Shown piece after piece: positions 16,592 to 24,297 of a DNA stretch of 28,196 nt. Position 1 is the first letter of the stretch. Each line of letters begins with the position of its first letter. The translations under genes and the position numbers were made by a program. Where the stretch lies: the NCBI GenBank assembly GCA_944388615.1, contig CALXJL010000003.1:1-28196 (forward strand), written 5' to 3'. This stretch comes from an uncultured Clostridia bacterium (GTDB taxonomy: Bacteria > Bacillota > Clostridia > TANB77 > CAG-508). The notes beneath the pieces are model-generated. The model saw only the letters and a list, made by a program, of their open reading frames with translations. It had not been told where the DNA came from and did no database searches.

Positions 16592-17518
16592 ATGGATATG
16601 TTAGTTGGATATACAGGTTTTGTGGGATCAAACATATGTAAAAATCATGAGTTTGAAGGACTATATGATTCAAAAAATGTTAAGGAAGCATATTATAAAA
16701 ATCCTGATTTATTAGTATATTCAGGAGTACCAGCTCAAAAGTTTCTGGCGAATAAAGAACCAGAAAAAGATTTTGAAATAATAGAAAATGCAATTAATAA
16801 TATAGAAAAAATAAATCCGAAAGAAATTGTATTAATATCAACAATAGATGTATATAAAAATCCGATTAATGTTGATGAAGATACAAAAATAGATACAAAT
16901 GAATTACAACCATATGGATATAATAGATATTTTCTTGAAAAATGGGTAGAAGAGAATATTGAAAATCACTTAATTATTCATTTACCAGGTTTATATGGAA
17001 AAAATATTAAAAAGAACTTCATATACGACTTAATACATATAATACCATCTATGCTAACACAAGAAAAATATGAAGAATTATATAAGATAGATAATAAAAT
17101 TAAAGATTATTATATAAAGCAGGACAATGGATTTTATAAAGTAAAAGAATTAGATAAAAAAGAGAAATATATATTAAAAGATTATTTTAATAAAATAGGA
17201 TTTAGTGCTTTAAATTTTACAGATAGTAGAGGTAAATTCCAATTTTATAATCTTAAATTTTTATGGAATCATATAAAAATCGCAAGAAAAAACAAGCTAA
17301 AAACTTTAAATATATCTACTGAGCCAGTTATGGTATCAGAAGTATATGAATATGTAAATAATAATAAATTTATAAATGAAATAAGTAAAAATATTCCTAA
17401 TTATAATTTTAAAACAAAATATGATTATTTGTTTAACGGAAAAAATGGTTATATTTTTGATAAAGAATTTGTATTAGACGATATTAAACAATTTATTATG
17501 AAAGAACAACAAATATAG
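16592..17518 (+). CDS. NAD-dependent epimerase/dehydratase-like Rossmann protein
   Basis: A 308-residue short-chain-dehydrogenase-type sugar enzyme. M-L-V-G-Y-T-G-F-V-G-S-N gives the nucleotide-binding G-x-x-G-x-x-G, I-V-L-I-S-T-I-D-V-Y supplies the strand-5 Ser/Thr, and H-L-P-G-L-Y-G-K is the usual post-catalytic segment. The catalytic Y-x-x-x-K is replaced by Y108-G-Y-N-R112, with Arg in place of Lys. The C-terminal half is Lys-rich and unlike standard GalE. The start ATG at 16592 follows AAGGGG at 16578-16583; an upstream in-frame start near 16556 would begin before the predicted transcript. First gene of the six-gene cassette. It probably epimerises or reduces a sugar intermediate, but the substrate is unknown and loss of the usual Lys makes the chemistry uncertain. 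Confidence 0.82.
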   Translation: MDMLVGYTGFVGSNICKNHEFEGLYDSKNVKEAYYKNPDLLVYSGVPAQKFLANKEPEKDFEIIENAINNIEKINPKEIVLISTIDVYKNPINVDEDTKIDTNELQPYGYNRYFLEKWVEENIENHLIIHLPGLYGKNIKKNFIYDLIHIIPSMLTQEKYEELYKIDNKIKDYYIKQDNGFYKVKELDKKEKYILKDYFNKIGFSALNFTDSRGKFQFYNLKFLWNHIKIARKNKLKTLNISTEPVMVSEVYEYVNNNKFINEISKNIPNYNFKTKYDYLFNGKNGYIFDKEFVLDDIKQFIMKEQQI

Positions 17519-17531
17519 AAGGGAAAATAAT

Positions 17532-18317
17532 ATGAAATTATCAATATCTAATATTGCTTGGAATAAAGAACAAGATGAACAAATGTATAAATATCTTGAA
17601 AGTGTTGGATTTGATGCAATTGAAATTGCTCCAACTAGAATTATAGAAGAAAATCCATATTCACATATAGAAGAAATAAAACAATTTGCACAAAGAATAA
17701 TGAGCAAATATCAATTAAGTATAAGTTCAATGCAATCCATTTGGTATGGAAAACAAGGTAATATTTTTAAAAAAGAGGATGCAAAAAGTTTAATTGAGTA
17801 TACTAAAAAAGCAATTGATTTTGCTAAAGAGATAAAGTGTAAGAATTTAGTGTTTGGTTGTCCAAAGAATAGAATAATGTTAGAAAATTGCAAAGAAGAA
17901 GACATAATATATTTTTTTAAAATATTGGGTGAATATGCAAAAGAAAATAAAACTATAATAGCAATTGAACCAAATCCTACAATTTATGGAACTAATTTTA
18001 TAAATTATACTTCTCAAGCATTTGACTTCGTGAAAAAAGTAAATAATGATGGAATTAAAGTCAATGTTGATTTTGGAACTATAATTGAAAATAAAGAAGA
18101 TCTAAGTAACATATTTGAAAATATAGAATTAGTAAACCATATTCATATAAGTGAACCAAATTTAAATCCTATAGAGGAAAGAACCGAACATAAAACATTA
18201 GCTGAAGGTTTAAAAAAATTTAATTATGATAAATATATATCAATAGAGATGAAGAATATAGGAGACATGAATAGACTTAAAGAGATTATAGAATATATAG
18301 GAAGAGTTTTTAAATAG
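17532..18317 (+). CDS. Sugar phosphate isomerase/epimerase (TIM barrel, xylose-isomerase-like)
   Basis: A 261-residue TIM-barrel protein of the AP-endonuclease-2/xylose-isomerase-like superfamily. The metal ligands appear in order on successive strands: E146 in A-I-E-P-N-P, D180 in V-N-V-D-F-G-T, H203/H205 in N-H-I-H-I-S-E, and E239 in S-I-E-M-K. Members of this group isomerise or epimerise keto/aldo sugars or inositols through a divalent metal ion. Nothing suggests a DNA-repair role. It begins 13 bases after the epimerase-like gene and 11 bases before the GT2 gene, with an AGAAGGG site, so it should act in the same pathway, probably before sugar transfer. The substrate is not determinable here. 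Confidence 0.87.
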   Translation: MKLSISNIAWNKEQDEQMYKYLESVGFDAIEIAPTRIIEENPYSHIEEIKQFAQRIMSKYQLSISSMQSIWYGKQGNIFKKEDAKSLIEYTKKAIDFAKEIKCKNLVFGCPKNRIMLENCKEEDIIYFFKILGEYAKENKTIIAIEPNPTIYGTNFINYTSQAFDFVKKVNNDGIKVNVDFGTIIENKEDLSNIFENIELVNHIHISEPNLNPIEERTEHKTLAEGLKKFNYDKYISIEMKNIGDMNRLKEIIEYIGRVFK

Positions 18318-18328
18318 AGGAGGACATA

Positions 18329-19132
18329 ATGCCAGTGTTATATCAAGATATTGACGGTGTACCAGATTTTACATGTGAAGAATATAAAGAAAAAAATACT
18401 AAGTATTGTGTTTGTATTCCAATTATAAATGAAGGTGAAAGAATAAAAAAAGAATTGGAAAGAGCTAAAAATGAGAAAATAGACCAATTAGTTGATATTA
18501 TTATATGTGATGCAGGTTCAACAGATGGCTCAACAGATCGTAATATTTTAGAACAGTTAGGAGTAAATACAATTCTTGTAAAAAAGGGTCCAGGGAGACA
18601 AGGTGCGCAACTTAGAATGGGAATATGGTGGGCATTAAATAGAGGTTATGAAGGAATTATTACTATAGATGGAAATAATAAAGATAGTATAGAAGATATT
18701 CCTAAATTTATAGAAAAATTAGAAGATGGATATGATTTTATTCAAGGCTCTAGGTTTATAAAAGGTGGACAAGCTATTAATACACCATTTATAAGGTATG
18801 TATCAGTTAGATTATTACATGCACCAATAATTTCTCTTACTGCAAAGAAATGGTATACAGATACAACTAATGCATATAGAGGATATTCTAAAAAATATCT
18901 ACAGCATCCAGAGGTTAAGCCATGTAGAAATATTTTTATGACATATGAATTGTTAGCATATTTATCTGTAAAAGCAGATCAATTAAAATTAAAAACTTGT
19001 GAGATACCTGTAAAAAGAGAATATCCTAAGAAAGGAAAAACACCAACAAAAATTAGTTTTTTTAAAGGTAATAGTGAATTACTGAAGATTTTATTTAAAA
19101 ACTTGTTTCATAGATATGATGTGAAAGAATAG
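18329..19132 (+). CDS. Family 2 glycosyltransferase with DGN in place of DXD
   Basis: A 267-residue GT2 enzyme. I-P-I-I-N-E-G-E-R-I, I-I-C-D-A-G-S-T-D-G-S-T and K-G-P-G-R-Q-G-A-Q form the GT-A nucleotide-binding half. The metal site is I-T-I-D114-G-N116-N-K-D, where Asn replaces the second acid of D-x-D. T-T-N-A-Y-R-G-Y matches the A-D-A-N-T-P-Y-R type segment of the DPM1-like GT2 at 7171, so a polyprenyl-phosphate glycosyltransferase role is plausible. There are no membrane helices at the C-terminus. The N-terminal ~25 residues (M-P-V-L-Y-Q-D-I-D-G) form an extension before the fold. It sits within the cassette with an AGAGGAGG site. Donor unknown. Confidence 0.83.
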   Translation: MPVLYQDIDGVPDFTCEEYKEKNTKYCVCIPIINEGERIKKELERAKNEKIDQLVDIIICDAGSTDGSTDRNILEQLGVNTILVKKGPGRQGAQLRMGIWWALNRGYEGIITIDGNNKDSIEDIPKFIEKLEDGYDFIQGSRFIKGGQAINTPFIRYVSVRLLHAPIISLTAKKWYTDTTNAYRGYSKKYLQHPEVKPCRNIFMTYELLAYLSVKADQLKLKTCEIPVKREYPKKGKTPTKISFFKGNSELLKILFKNLFHRYDVKE

Positions 19133-19146
19133 AGAGTGAAGAAAAA

Positions 19147-20265
19147 ATGAATTATGATAAAATTATAATTGGAGCGGGGATATATGGTTTGTATTCAGCT
19201 CTGTTTTGTGGACGAAGAGGAGAAAAGGTATTAGTTTTAGAAAAGGATGATGAAGCGTTTAAAAGAGCAACTTTTATAAATCAAGCTCGTGTTCATATGG
19301 GATATCACTATCCACGCTCTTATTCGACAGCTATAAAATCAGCAGGATATTTTGAGAGATTTAATAAAGAATATGCTTTTTCAGAATTAACTGAATTTGA
19401 TCAAATTTATGCTACATCAACAAATTTTTCATGGACTAATGCAGAACAATTTAAAAAGTTTTGTAAAGATGCCAATATCAGGTGTGATGAAGTACCAACA
19501 CAGAAATATTTTAAAGAAGGATTGTGTGATGGGAGCTTTTTAACTACTGAATATACTTATGATGCACAAATATTAAAAAAGTATTTTATAACAGAAATAC
19601 AAAAAACAGATAATGTAGATATAAAATATAATTGTAATATTCGTGATATTAATAAAAAAAGTTCAACTTATGAAATTGTATTAGATAATGAAGAAAAAGT
19701 TGAAAGCGAATTTATTTTAAATGCTTCATATGCTTCTGTTAATCAAATTTTAAATAAATTAGGATTTGAACCATTTAAAATCAAATATGAGTTATGTGAG
19801 ATTATATTATGTAGTGTAAGTGATAATTTGAAAAATATAGGAATCACTGTTATGGATGGACCTTTTTTTTCAATTATGCCATTTGGAAAAACAGGTTATC
19901 ATTCGTTAACATCAGTTACATTTACTCCACATATGACCAGTTATGATGTATTGCCAACTTTCGAATGTCAAAAAAGGAGTAATGGATATTGTACAAAAGA
20001 GAGTTTAGGAAATTGTAATGATTGTCCAGCAAAACCTAAAACTGCATGGGGATACATGTCTAATTTAGCTAAAAAATATTTGAGAGATGAATATAAATTT
20101 AAGTATGAAAAATCATTATTTTCTATGAAACCTATACTTAAATCATCTGAAATAGACGATTCTAGACCAACAGTTATTAAGCAATTTTCTACGAACCCAA
20201 CTTTTATAAGTGTTTTATCAGGTAAAATAAATACAGTATTTGATTTAGATGAGGTGTTAAAATGA
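19147..20265 (+). CDS. FAD-dependent oxidoreductase with four-cysteine insert
   Basis: A 372-residue flavoprotein of the D-amino-acid-oxidase-like (DAO) fold. I-I-I-G-A-G-I-Y-G-L opens the FAD domain, with the ribose-binding Glu in V-L-V-L-E-K. N-Q-A-R-V-H-M-G-Y-H-Y-P-R-S near residue 45 is a strong family-like block. Residues 274-293 hold four cysteines spaced C-x7-C-x7-C-x2-C (C274, C282, C290, C293), which could bind zinc or an iron-sulfur cluster or form disulfides. No signal peptide is present, so the protein is cytoplasmic. The end overlaps the next gene as ATGA. In context it probably oxidises a hydroxyl of a nucleotide- or lipid-linked sugar; a DprE1-like oxidation-epimerisation role is an idea, not shown, since DprE1 belongs to a different flavin family. 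Confidence 0.82.
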   Translation: MNYDKIIIGAGIYGLYSALFCGRRGEKVLVLEKDDEAFKRATFINQARVHMGYHYPRSYSTAIKSAGYFERFNKEYAFSELTEFDQIYATSTNFSWTNAEQFKKFCKDANIRCDEVPTQKYFKEGLCDGSFLTTEYTYDAQILKKYFITEIQKTDNVDIKYNCNIRDINKKSSTYEIVLDNEEKVESEFILNASYASVNQILNKLGFEPFKIKYELCEIILCSVSDNLKNIGITVMDGPFFSIMPFGKTGYHSLTSVTFTPHMTSYDVLPTFECQKRSNGYCTKESLGNCNDCPAKPKTAWGYMSNLAKKYLRDEYKFKYEKSLFSMKPILKSSEIDDSRPTVIKQFSTNPTFISVLSGKINTVFDLDEVLK

Positions 20266-21203
20266 TTACAAATAAAGAGAAAAATTTTATTTCTGCAGTT
20301 ATATATGTACATAATAATGAAAAAGAGATAGGTAATTTTTTGGAGAAAATAAATGAGAAATTACATGAAAATTTTGATAAATATGAAATTATTTGTGTAA
20401 ATGATGCATCAATAGATAATAGTGTGGAAGAAATAAAAAAAATATCAGATAAAATTTCTGGAACAATAATAAGTATTATAAATATGAGTTATTATCAAGG
20501 AATAGAGCTTTCGATGAATGCAGGAACAGATTTATCTATTGGAGATTTTGTATATGAATTTGATAATATATATATTGATTATGATCTGGATGTAATAATG
20601 GATGTATATAAAGAATCTTTAAAAGGCTATGATATTGTTAGTGCAAAATCAGACAGCAAAAAACGTATGTCGTCAAGATTGTTTTATAAAATTTTTAATA
20701 AGAATTCAAATAGTATGTACCAGATCCATACAGAAACTTTTAGAATAATATCTAGAAGAGCATTAAATAGAGTGAAATCTATGAATAAAACAATTCCATA
20801 TAGAAAAGCTATATATGCAAATTGTGGATTGAAAGTAAATGTTATTGGATACCAGGCTGTAAAGGATGTACATACTAAGATTTCAAAAGAAAATAGTGAT
20901 ATAAGGAAAGATTTAGCAATAGATTCAATCATTTTATTTACAGATGTATCATATAAATTTGCTATTACAATGTTATTTATTATGATGTTAGTAGCGGGTT
21001 GTACTGGAATTTATACTATTTATACATTTTTGTGTGCAAAACCTATAGAAGGATGGACAACTACAATGTTATTATTATCATTTGCTTTTTTTGGTATTTT
21101 TGTAATATTAACAATAATTATTAAATATTTATCTATTTTAATTGATCTAATCTTTAAAAAACAAAAATATATAATAGAATCGGTAGATAAGATAACAAAA
21201 TAA
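20262..21203 (+). CDS. GtrB-like membrane GT2 with degraded catalytic motifs
   Basis: A 313-residue protein with the GtrB architecture: a GT2 domain (A-V-I-Y-V-H-N-N-E-K-E-I, C-V-N-D-A-S-I-D-N-S) and two C-terminal helices (~233-255 and ~268-292). The metal-binding M-D-A-D-L-Q-D-P-P-E of GtrB is replaced by F-D101-N-I103-Y-I-D-Y-D, so the second Asp is lost. Q-D-T-G-D-F-R-L-L of the GtrB at 8562 becomes I-H-T-E-T-F-R-I-I. The gene is intact and coupled to its neighbour by a four-base ATGA overlap, so it is not a decaying pseudogene. It may use different chemistry, or be a non-catalytic partner of the soluble GT2 at 18329. Confidence 0.8.
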   Translation: MITNKEKNFISAVIYVHNNEKEIGNFLEKINEKLHENFDKYEIICVNDASIDNSVEEIKKISDKISGTIISIINMSYYQGIELSMNAGTDLSIGDFVYEFDNIYIDYDLDVIMDVYKESLKGYDIVSAKSDSKKRMSSRLFYKIFNKNSNSMYQIHTETFRIISRRALNRVKSMNKTIPYRKAIYANCGLKVNVIGYQAVKDVHTKISKENSDIRKDLAIDSIILFTDVSYKFAITMLFIMMLVAGCTGIYTIYTFLCAKPIEGWTTTMLLLSFAFFGIFVILTIIIKYLSILIDLIFKKQKYIIESVDKITK

Positions 21204-21215
21204 GGAGGAATAGAA

Positions 21216-23120
21216 ATGAAAAAAATAGAAAAGGCTATTTTTTTCTTATTACCAATATTCTTAACAATATATAATATTTATTTAATAAATAGAATTTGGC
21301 GTTTTGGAAAAAAGATTAGTTTATTAATAGGGTTATTTTTTATAGTAGTATTTTATTTACTATTTTATATGTTTAAAAAGAAAATAAAATATATGGAAAT
21401 AGAAAAGAAAAAATTAATAATTATTACAGTTATTTCTGTAATATTATCTTGTTTTATCTTGGGTATCAATTTTGACTTTTTTACTAAAAAATATGTGGAA
21501 ACTAATGTGACCTTATATTATGAACAAAAAGAGGGAAACATTCCAATAAATAAAATTATAATTGATAATGAAGTTCAGACATTAGATGAAACACAAAAAG
21601 TAAGCCCTGTTAAATTTGATTTTGAACATTGTAAAGATGTAATTATTGTATTTGAGCAAAATGAAGAAAAAACACCAATAACTATTAAAGATGGAGATGA
21701 AATAAAGCATTTAGAGTTAGATGATAAAAATGTTACTACATATAGGGTAGAAAGTAATAGAACAATGAGTTTATTTTCTATTGCTAGACTGATTTGTTCA
21801 TTTATAATGATAGAGTTATTAGCATTGATGTTATGCATATCAACTTATTATTTATATAAGAAAAATAAATCTTTATTATTGCCAACATTATTTATTATAG
21901 CAATAATTAGAATAATGTTTTATGAACAGATAACTATTTATACAATATTTAATGATTCTTTAGATTATCAGAACTATCAATTTAGTCTCTTATTTTCTGG
22001 CGAATTACAGGATAGAACACCTGTATATCCATTATTAATAAAAATATTTATGTTTATATGTAATGATTTTTGGAGAGAGTTTATTTGTATAGCACAAATG
22101 ATAATATCATTTGTATCATTAATTTATTTATATAAGACACTAAAATTAATAATAAAATGGGAATTTTTAGCATGTGTTATTACATTCTTATATGGAGTTT
22201 CGATTGCAGTAATAGGATGGGATACAGCTTTACTAACTGAATCTTTAGCATTGTCATCAACAATCTTGTTTTGTTATTTTATGATTAGTTATATAAAAAC
22301 TAGAAAGTTACAATATGGAATTTATTCAGTAATACTAATATTTGTAATGACATTTTTAAGACCATCATTTATAGGATTTGTTGCTATAGTATTTGCATTT
22401 TTCTTAGTAAAATCAATAATAGATAAAGAGAATAGGAAAAAGGATATAATATGTTTAGCTGTATCGGGAATATCAATATTAATGATTCTAATATATTGTA
22501 TAATTTTCTATATACAACATGATATTTTTTCTATTACAAAAGCAAGTGTTAGACAAAATTTATATGTGTGTATGGAACAAGGATTTTATAAAAATAGTAA
22601 AGATGAGCAATTTATAAAAGATGTAGAAGAGACAATACCACAATATGATACTATGTGGGGAGCAGTAAGAAAGATATTAGCAGATTATGGAAATGAAAGA
22701 ATACAAGATTTAGTAAGTGTCTCAAGAAAAGAAAGTATGAATGAATATATAGAATATGTAATTAATCTGATTAATACTCATTCAAATGCTTATTTCGATT
22801 CGTATTATACTCGTTTGATAGATGATACAACTAATATCCAATATAATTTTATAAATAGTTTTATGTTTTTAAAGTTCTCAACAGTATATTTAATCTTAAT
22901 TATAGAGGCGGTAATAAGTATATATAAATGGATAAAAAATAAGAAACCAAGTTGGATTGACTTAGGGCTATTTGGTTTTATAACTGCAACTCTGGTAATT
23001 TCTTTTATAGGTACAAATTCAGAATTTATGAGAACCGCGATATGTGTTGTTCCGTTTTCTTATATAGCAATAGGAAAGATTATAAGCGATTGTGTGGAAA
23101 AATACAAGGAAAACGCATAA
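21216..23120 (+). CDS. GT-C-like membrane glycosyltransferase with extra N-terminal domain
   Basis: A 634-residue membrane protein made of two parts. Residues 1-215 have three helices (~5-25, 33-51, 68-88), a ~95-residue hydrophilic and likely extracytoplasmic beta-rich domain, and a fourth helix (~188-210). Residues ~220-634 are a GT-C-like unit related to the protein at 12853: N-D-S-L-D-Y-Q-N-Y, then R267-T-P269-V-Y-P-L-L-I-K, then W-D-T-A-L-L-T-E-S. It would transfer the sugar produced by the cassette from polyprenyl phosphate to an acceptor outside the cell. It lies 12 bases after the GtrB-like gene, with AAGGAGG. Last gene of unit 4; it converges with the minus-strand prs gene. Confidence 0.75.
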   Translation: MKKIEKAIFFLLPIFLTIYNIYLINRIWRFGKKISLLIGLFFIVVFYLLFYMFKKKIKYMEIEKKKLIIITVISVILSCFILGINFDFFTKKYVETNVTLYYEQKEGNIPINKIIIDNEVQTLDETQKVSPVKFDFEHCKDVIIVFEQNEEKTPITIKDGDEIKHLELDDKNVTTYRVESNRTMSLFSIARLICSFIMIELLALMLCISTYYLYKKNKSLLLPTLFIIAIIRIMFYEQITIYTIFNDSLDYQNYQFSLLFSGELQDRTPVYPLLIKIFMFICNDFWREFICIAQMIISFVSLIYLYKTLKLIIKWEFLACVITFLYGVSIAVIGWDTALLTESLALSSTILFCYFMISYIKTRKLQYGIYSVILIFVMTFLRPSFIGFVAIVFAFFLVKSIIDKENRKKDIICLAVSGISILMILIYCIIFYIQHDIFSITKASVRQNLYVCMEQGFYKNSKDEQFIKDVEETIPQYDTMWGAVRKILADYGNERIQDLVSVSRKESMNEYIEYVINLINTHSNAYFDSYYTRLIDDTTNIQYNFINSFMFLKFSTVYLILIIEAVISIYKWIKNKKPSWIDLGLFGFITATLVISFIGTNSEFMRTAICVVPFSYIAIGKIISDCVEKYKENA

Positions 23121-23135
23121 AACTATTAAGAACAA

Positions 23136-23161
23136 AAGATGGTGGCATATGCCACCATCTT
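23136..23161. terminator. Palindromic bidirectional terminator
   Basis: A perfect 26-base palindrome, forming a ten-base-pair stem AAGATGGTGG/CCACCATCTT with loop CATATG. It lies between the stop of the GT-C gene (+) and, two bases beyond it, the stop of the prs gene (-). On the minus strand the stem is followed by CTTTTGTTCTT, a fair U-tract; the plus-strand tail is weaker. Confidence 0.85.
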
Positions 23162-23163
23162 AA

Positions 23164-24243
23164 CTATTCTTTTAATTTTTCAATTTTTTTCAAAATATGT
23201 TCTTTCCCATTTAATAAACTCTGAATAGAAGAACCAGTATTCAATCTATCAATAATTTGAGCAAGTTGATTAGAACAATCAACCTCAACATACCAGTTTT
23301 CGCTCGTTGTATTTAATGGAACATAAGATAAATTAGTAGAATATAATTTATCGAATAATCCTTCTTTATGGGCTTTAACAAAACTATCTATTCCACTCGT
23401 AAATAATGCAAAAGTTGCTATAAAGAATATTTTATTTGCACCACGTTTTTTTAATTCTGTTGCTACATCAAGCATTGAACCACCAGAAGCAATCATATCA
23501 TCAACAACAAGGGCATTTTTCCCTTTTACATCAGTTCCCATATAAGTATGTTCTATAATAGGATTTTTTCCGTTAATAACTTTACTTAAATCACGCCTTT
23601 TATAAAAAACACCGACATCACTATGTACCATTTCTGCATAATATCTTGCTCTTTCAGTAGCTCCCATATCAGGACTTATTACTATTAAATCACTCATACT
23701 ATCTTTTTCGTTCTCTATAAATGAATTTAATATTGTATTAGTAGGATATATGTTTTCAAAAGCTAGTGTAGGAATAGCATTTGAAATATTAGGATCATGT
23801 GCATCAAAAGTTATAATATTTGATACTCCTAAAGATTGTAATTCCTGAAGTGCTATAGCACAATCTAAAGACTCACGTCCTTTCCTTTTATGTTGTCTTG
23901 CTTGATATAATAATGGCATAACTACATTTATTTTTCTGGCATGTCCACTTGTAGCTGAAATAACTCTTTTTATGTCTTGATAATGTTCATCTGGAGTCAT
24001 GTGATTCTCAAAACTATGTAAATTATATGTAATATTATAATTGCCAACATCGGATAAAATATATAAGTCTTTATTTCTTACAGTTTCGTTTATAATGATT
24101 TTCCCTTCACCATTTGAAAATCTACTATTAGTAATCTTTATAATATAATCTTCTTTTGTATTTCTGATTTTGTTTATTTCTTCGTTTACTTTTTTACCAA
24201 AATCAGCACAATTTTCTAGTACAATTAATCCTAAATCTTTCAT
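23164..24243 (-). CDS. prs: Ribose-phosphate pyrophosphokinase (PRPP synthetase), long form
   Basis: A 359-residue enzyme making phosphoribosyl pyrophosphate from ribose 5-phosphate and ATP. Visible family motifs: Y-Q-A-R-Q-H-K-R-K-G-R-E-S-L (residues 113-126, ATP/catalytic loop), F-D-A-H-D with H149, I-S-P-D-M-G-A-T-E-R-A-R, K-R-R (215-217), and the PRPP-binding V-V-D-D-M-I-A-S-G-G-S (246-256). The usual bacterial enzyme is about 315 residues; this one has a longer N-terminal region and a ~25-residue C-terminal tail, so it may be a divergent paralogue rather than the housekeeping copy. The start follows AAAGGAG. It lies 54 bases after the membrane-anchored protein and is probably co-transcribed with it. 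Confidence 0.92.
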   Translation of the reverse strand: MKDLGLIVLENCADFGKKVNEEINKIRNTKEDYIIKITNSRFSNGEGKIIINETVRNKDLYILSDVGNYNITYNLHSFENHMTPDEHYQDIKRVISATSGHARKINVVMPLLYQARQHKRKGRESLDCAIALQELQSLGVSNIITFDAHDPNISNAIPTLAFENIYPTNTILNSFIENEKDSMSDLIVISPDMGATERARYYAEMVHSDVGVFYKRRDLSKVINGKNPIIEHTYMGTDVKGKNALVVDDMIASGGSMLDVATELKKRGANKIFFIATFALFTSGIDSFVKAHKEGLFDKLYSTNLSYVPLNTTSENWYVEVDCSNQLAQIIDRLNTGSSIQSLLNGKEHILKKIEKLKE

Positions 24244-24297
24244 ATATCCAACTCCTTTAATATTAATATTAAACTACCTGTTATAATGCTTATAAAA

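Noticed and set aside
16556..16594. Upstream start near 16556 for the epimerase-like gene
   Set aside because: It begins only three bases after the perfect TATAAT, before the expected transcript start; ATG 16592 has an AAGGGG site.
17532..18317. TIM-barrel protein as an endonuclease IV (DNA repair)
   Set aside because: It has the four-ligand E/D/H/E pattern of sugar isomerases without the extra His/Asp tri-zinc set of endonuclease IV, and all neighbours are sugar enzymes.
23042..23224. Plus-strand 60-codon frame spanning the end of the GT-C gene and the terminator
   Set aside because: It crosses a strong palindromic terminator and the end of prs, has no ribosome binding site and no domain-like content.
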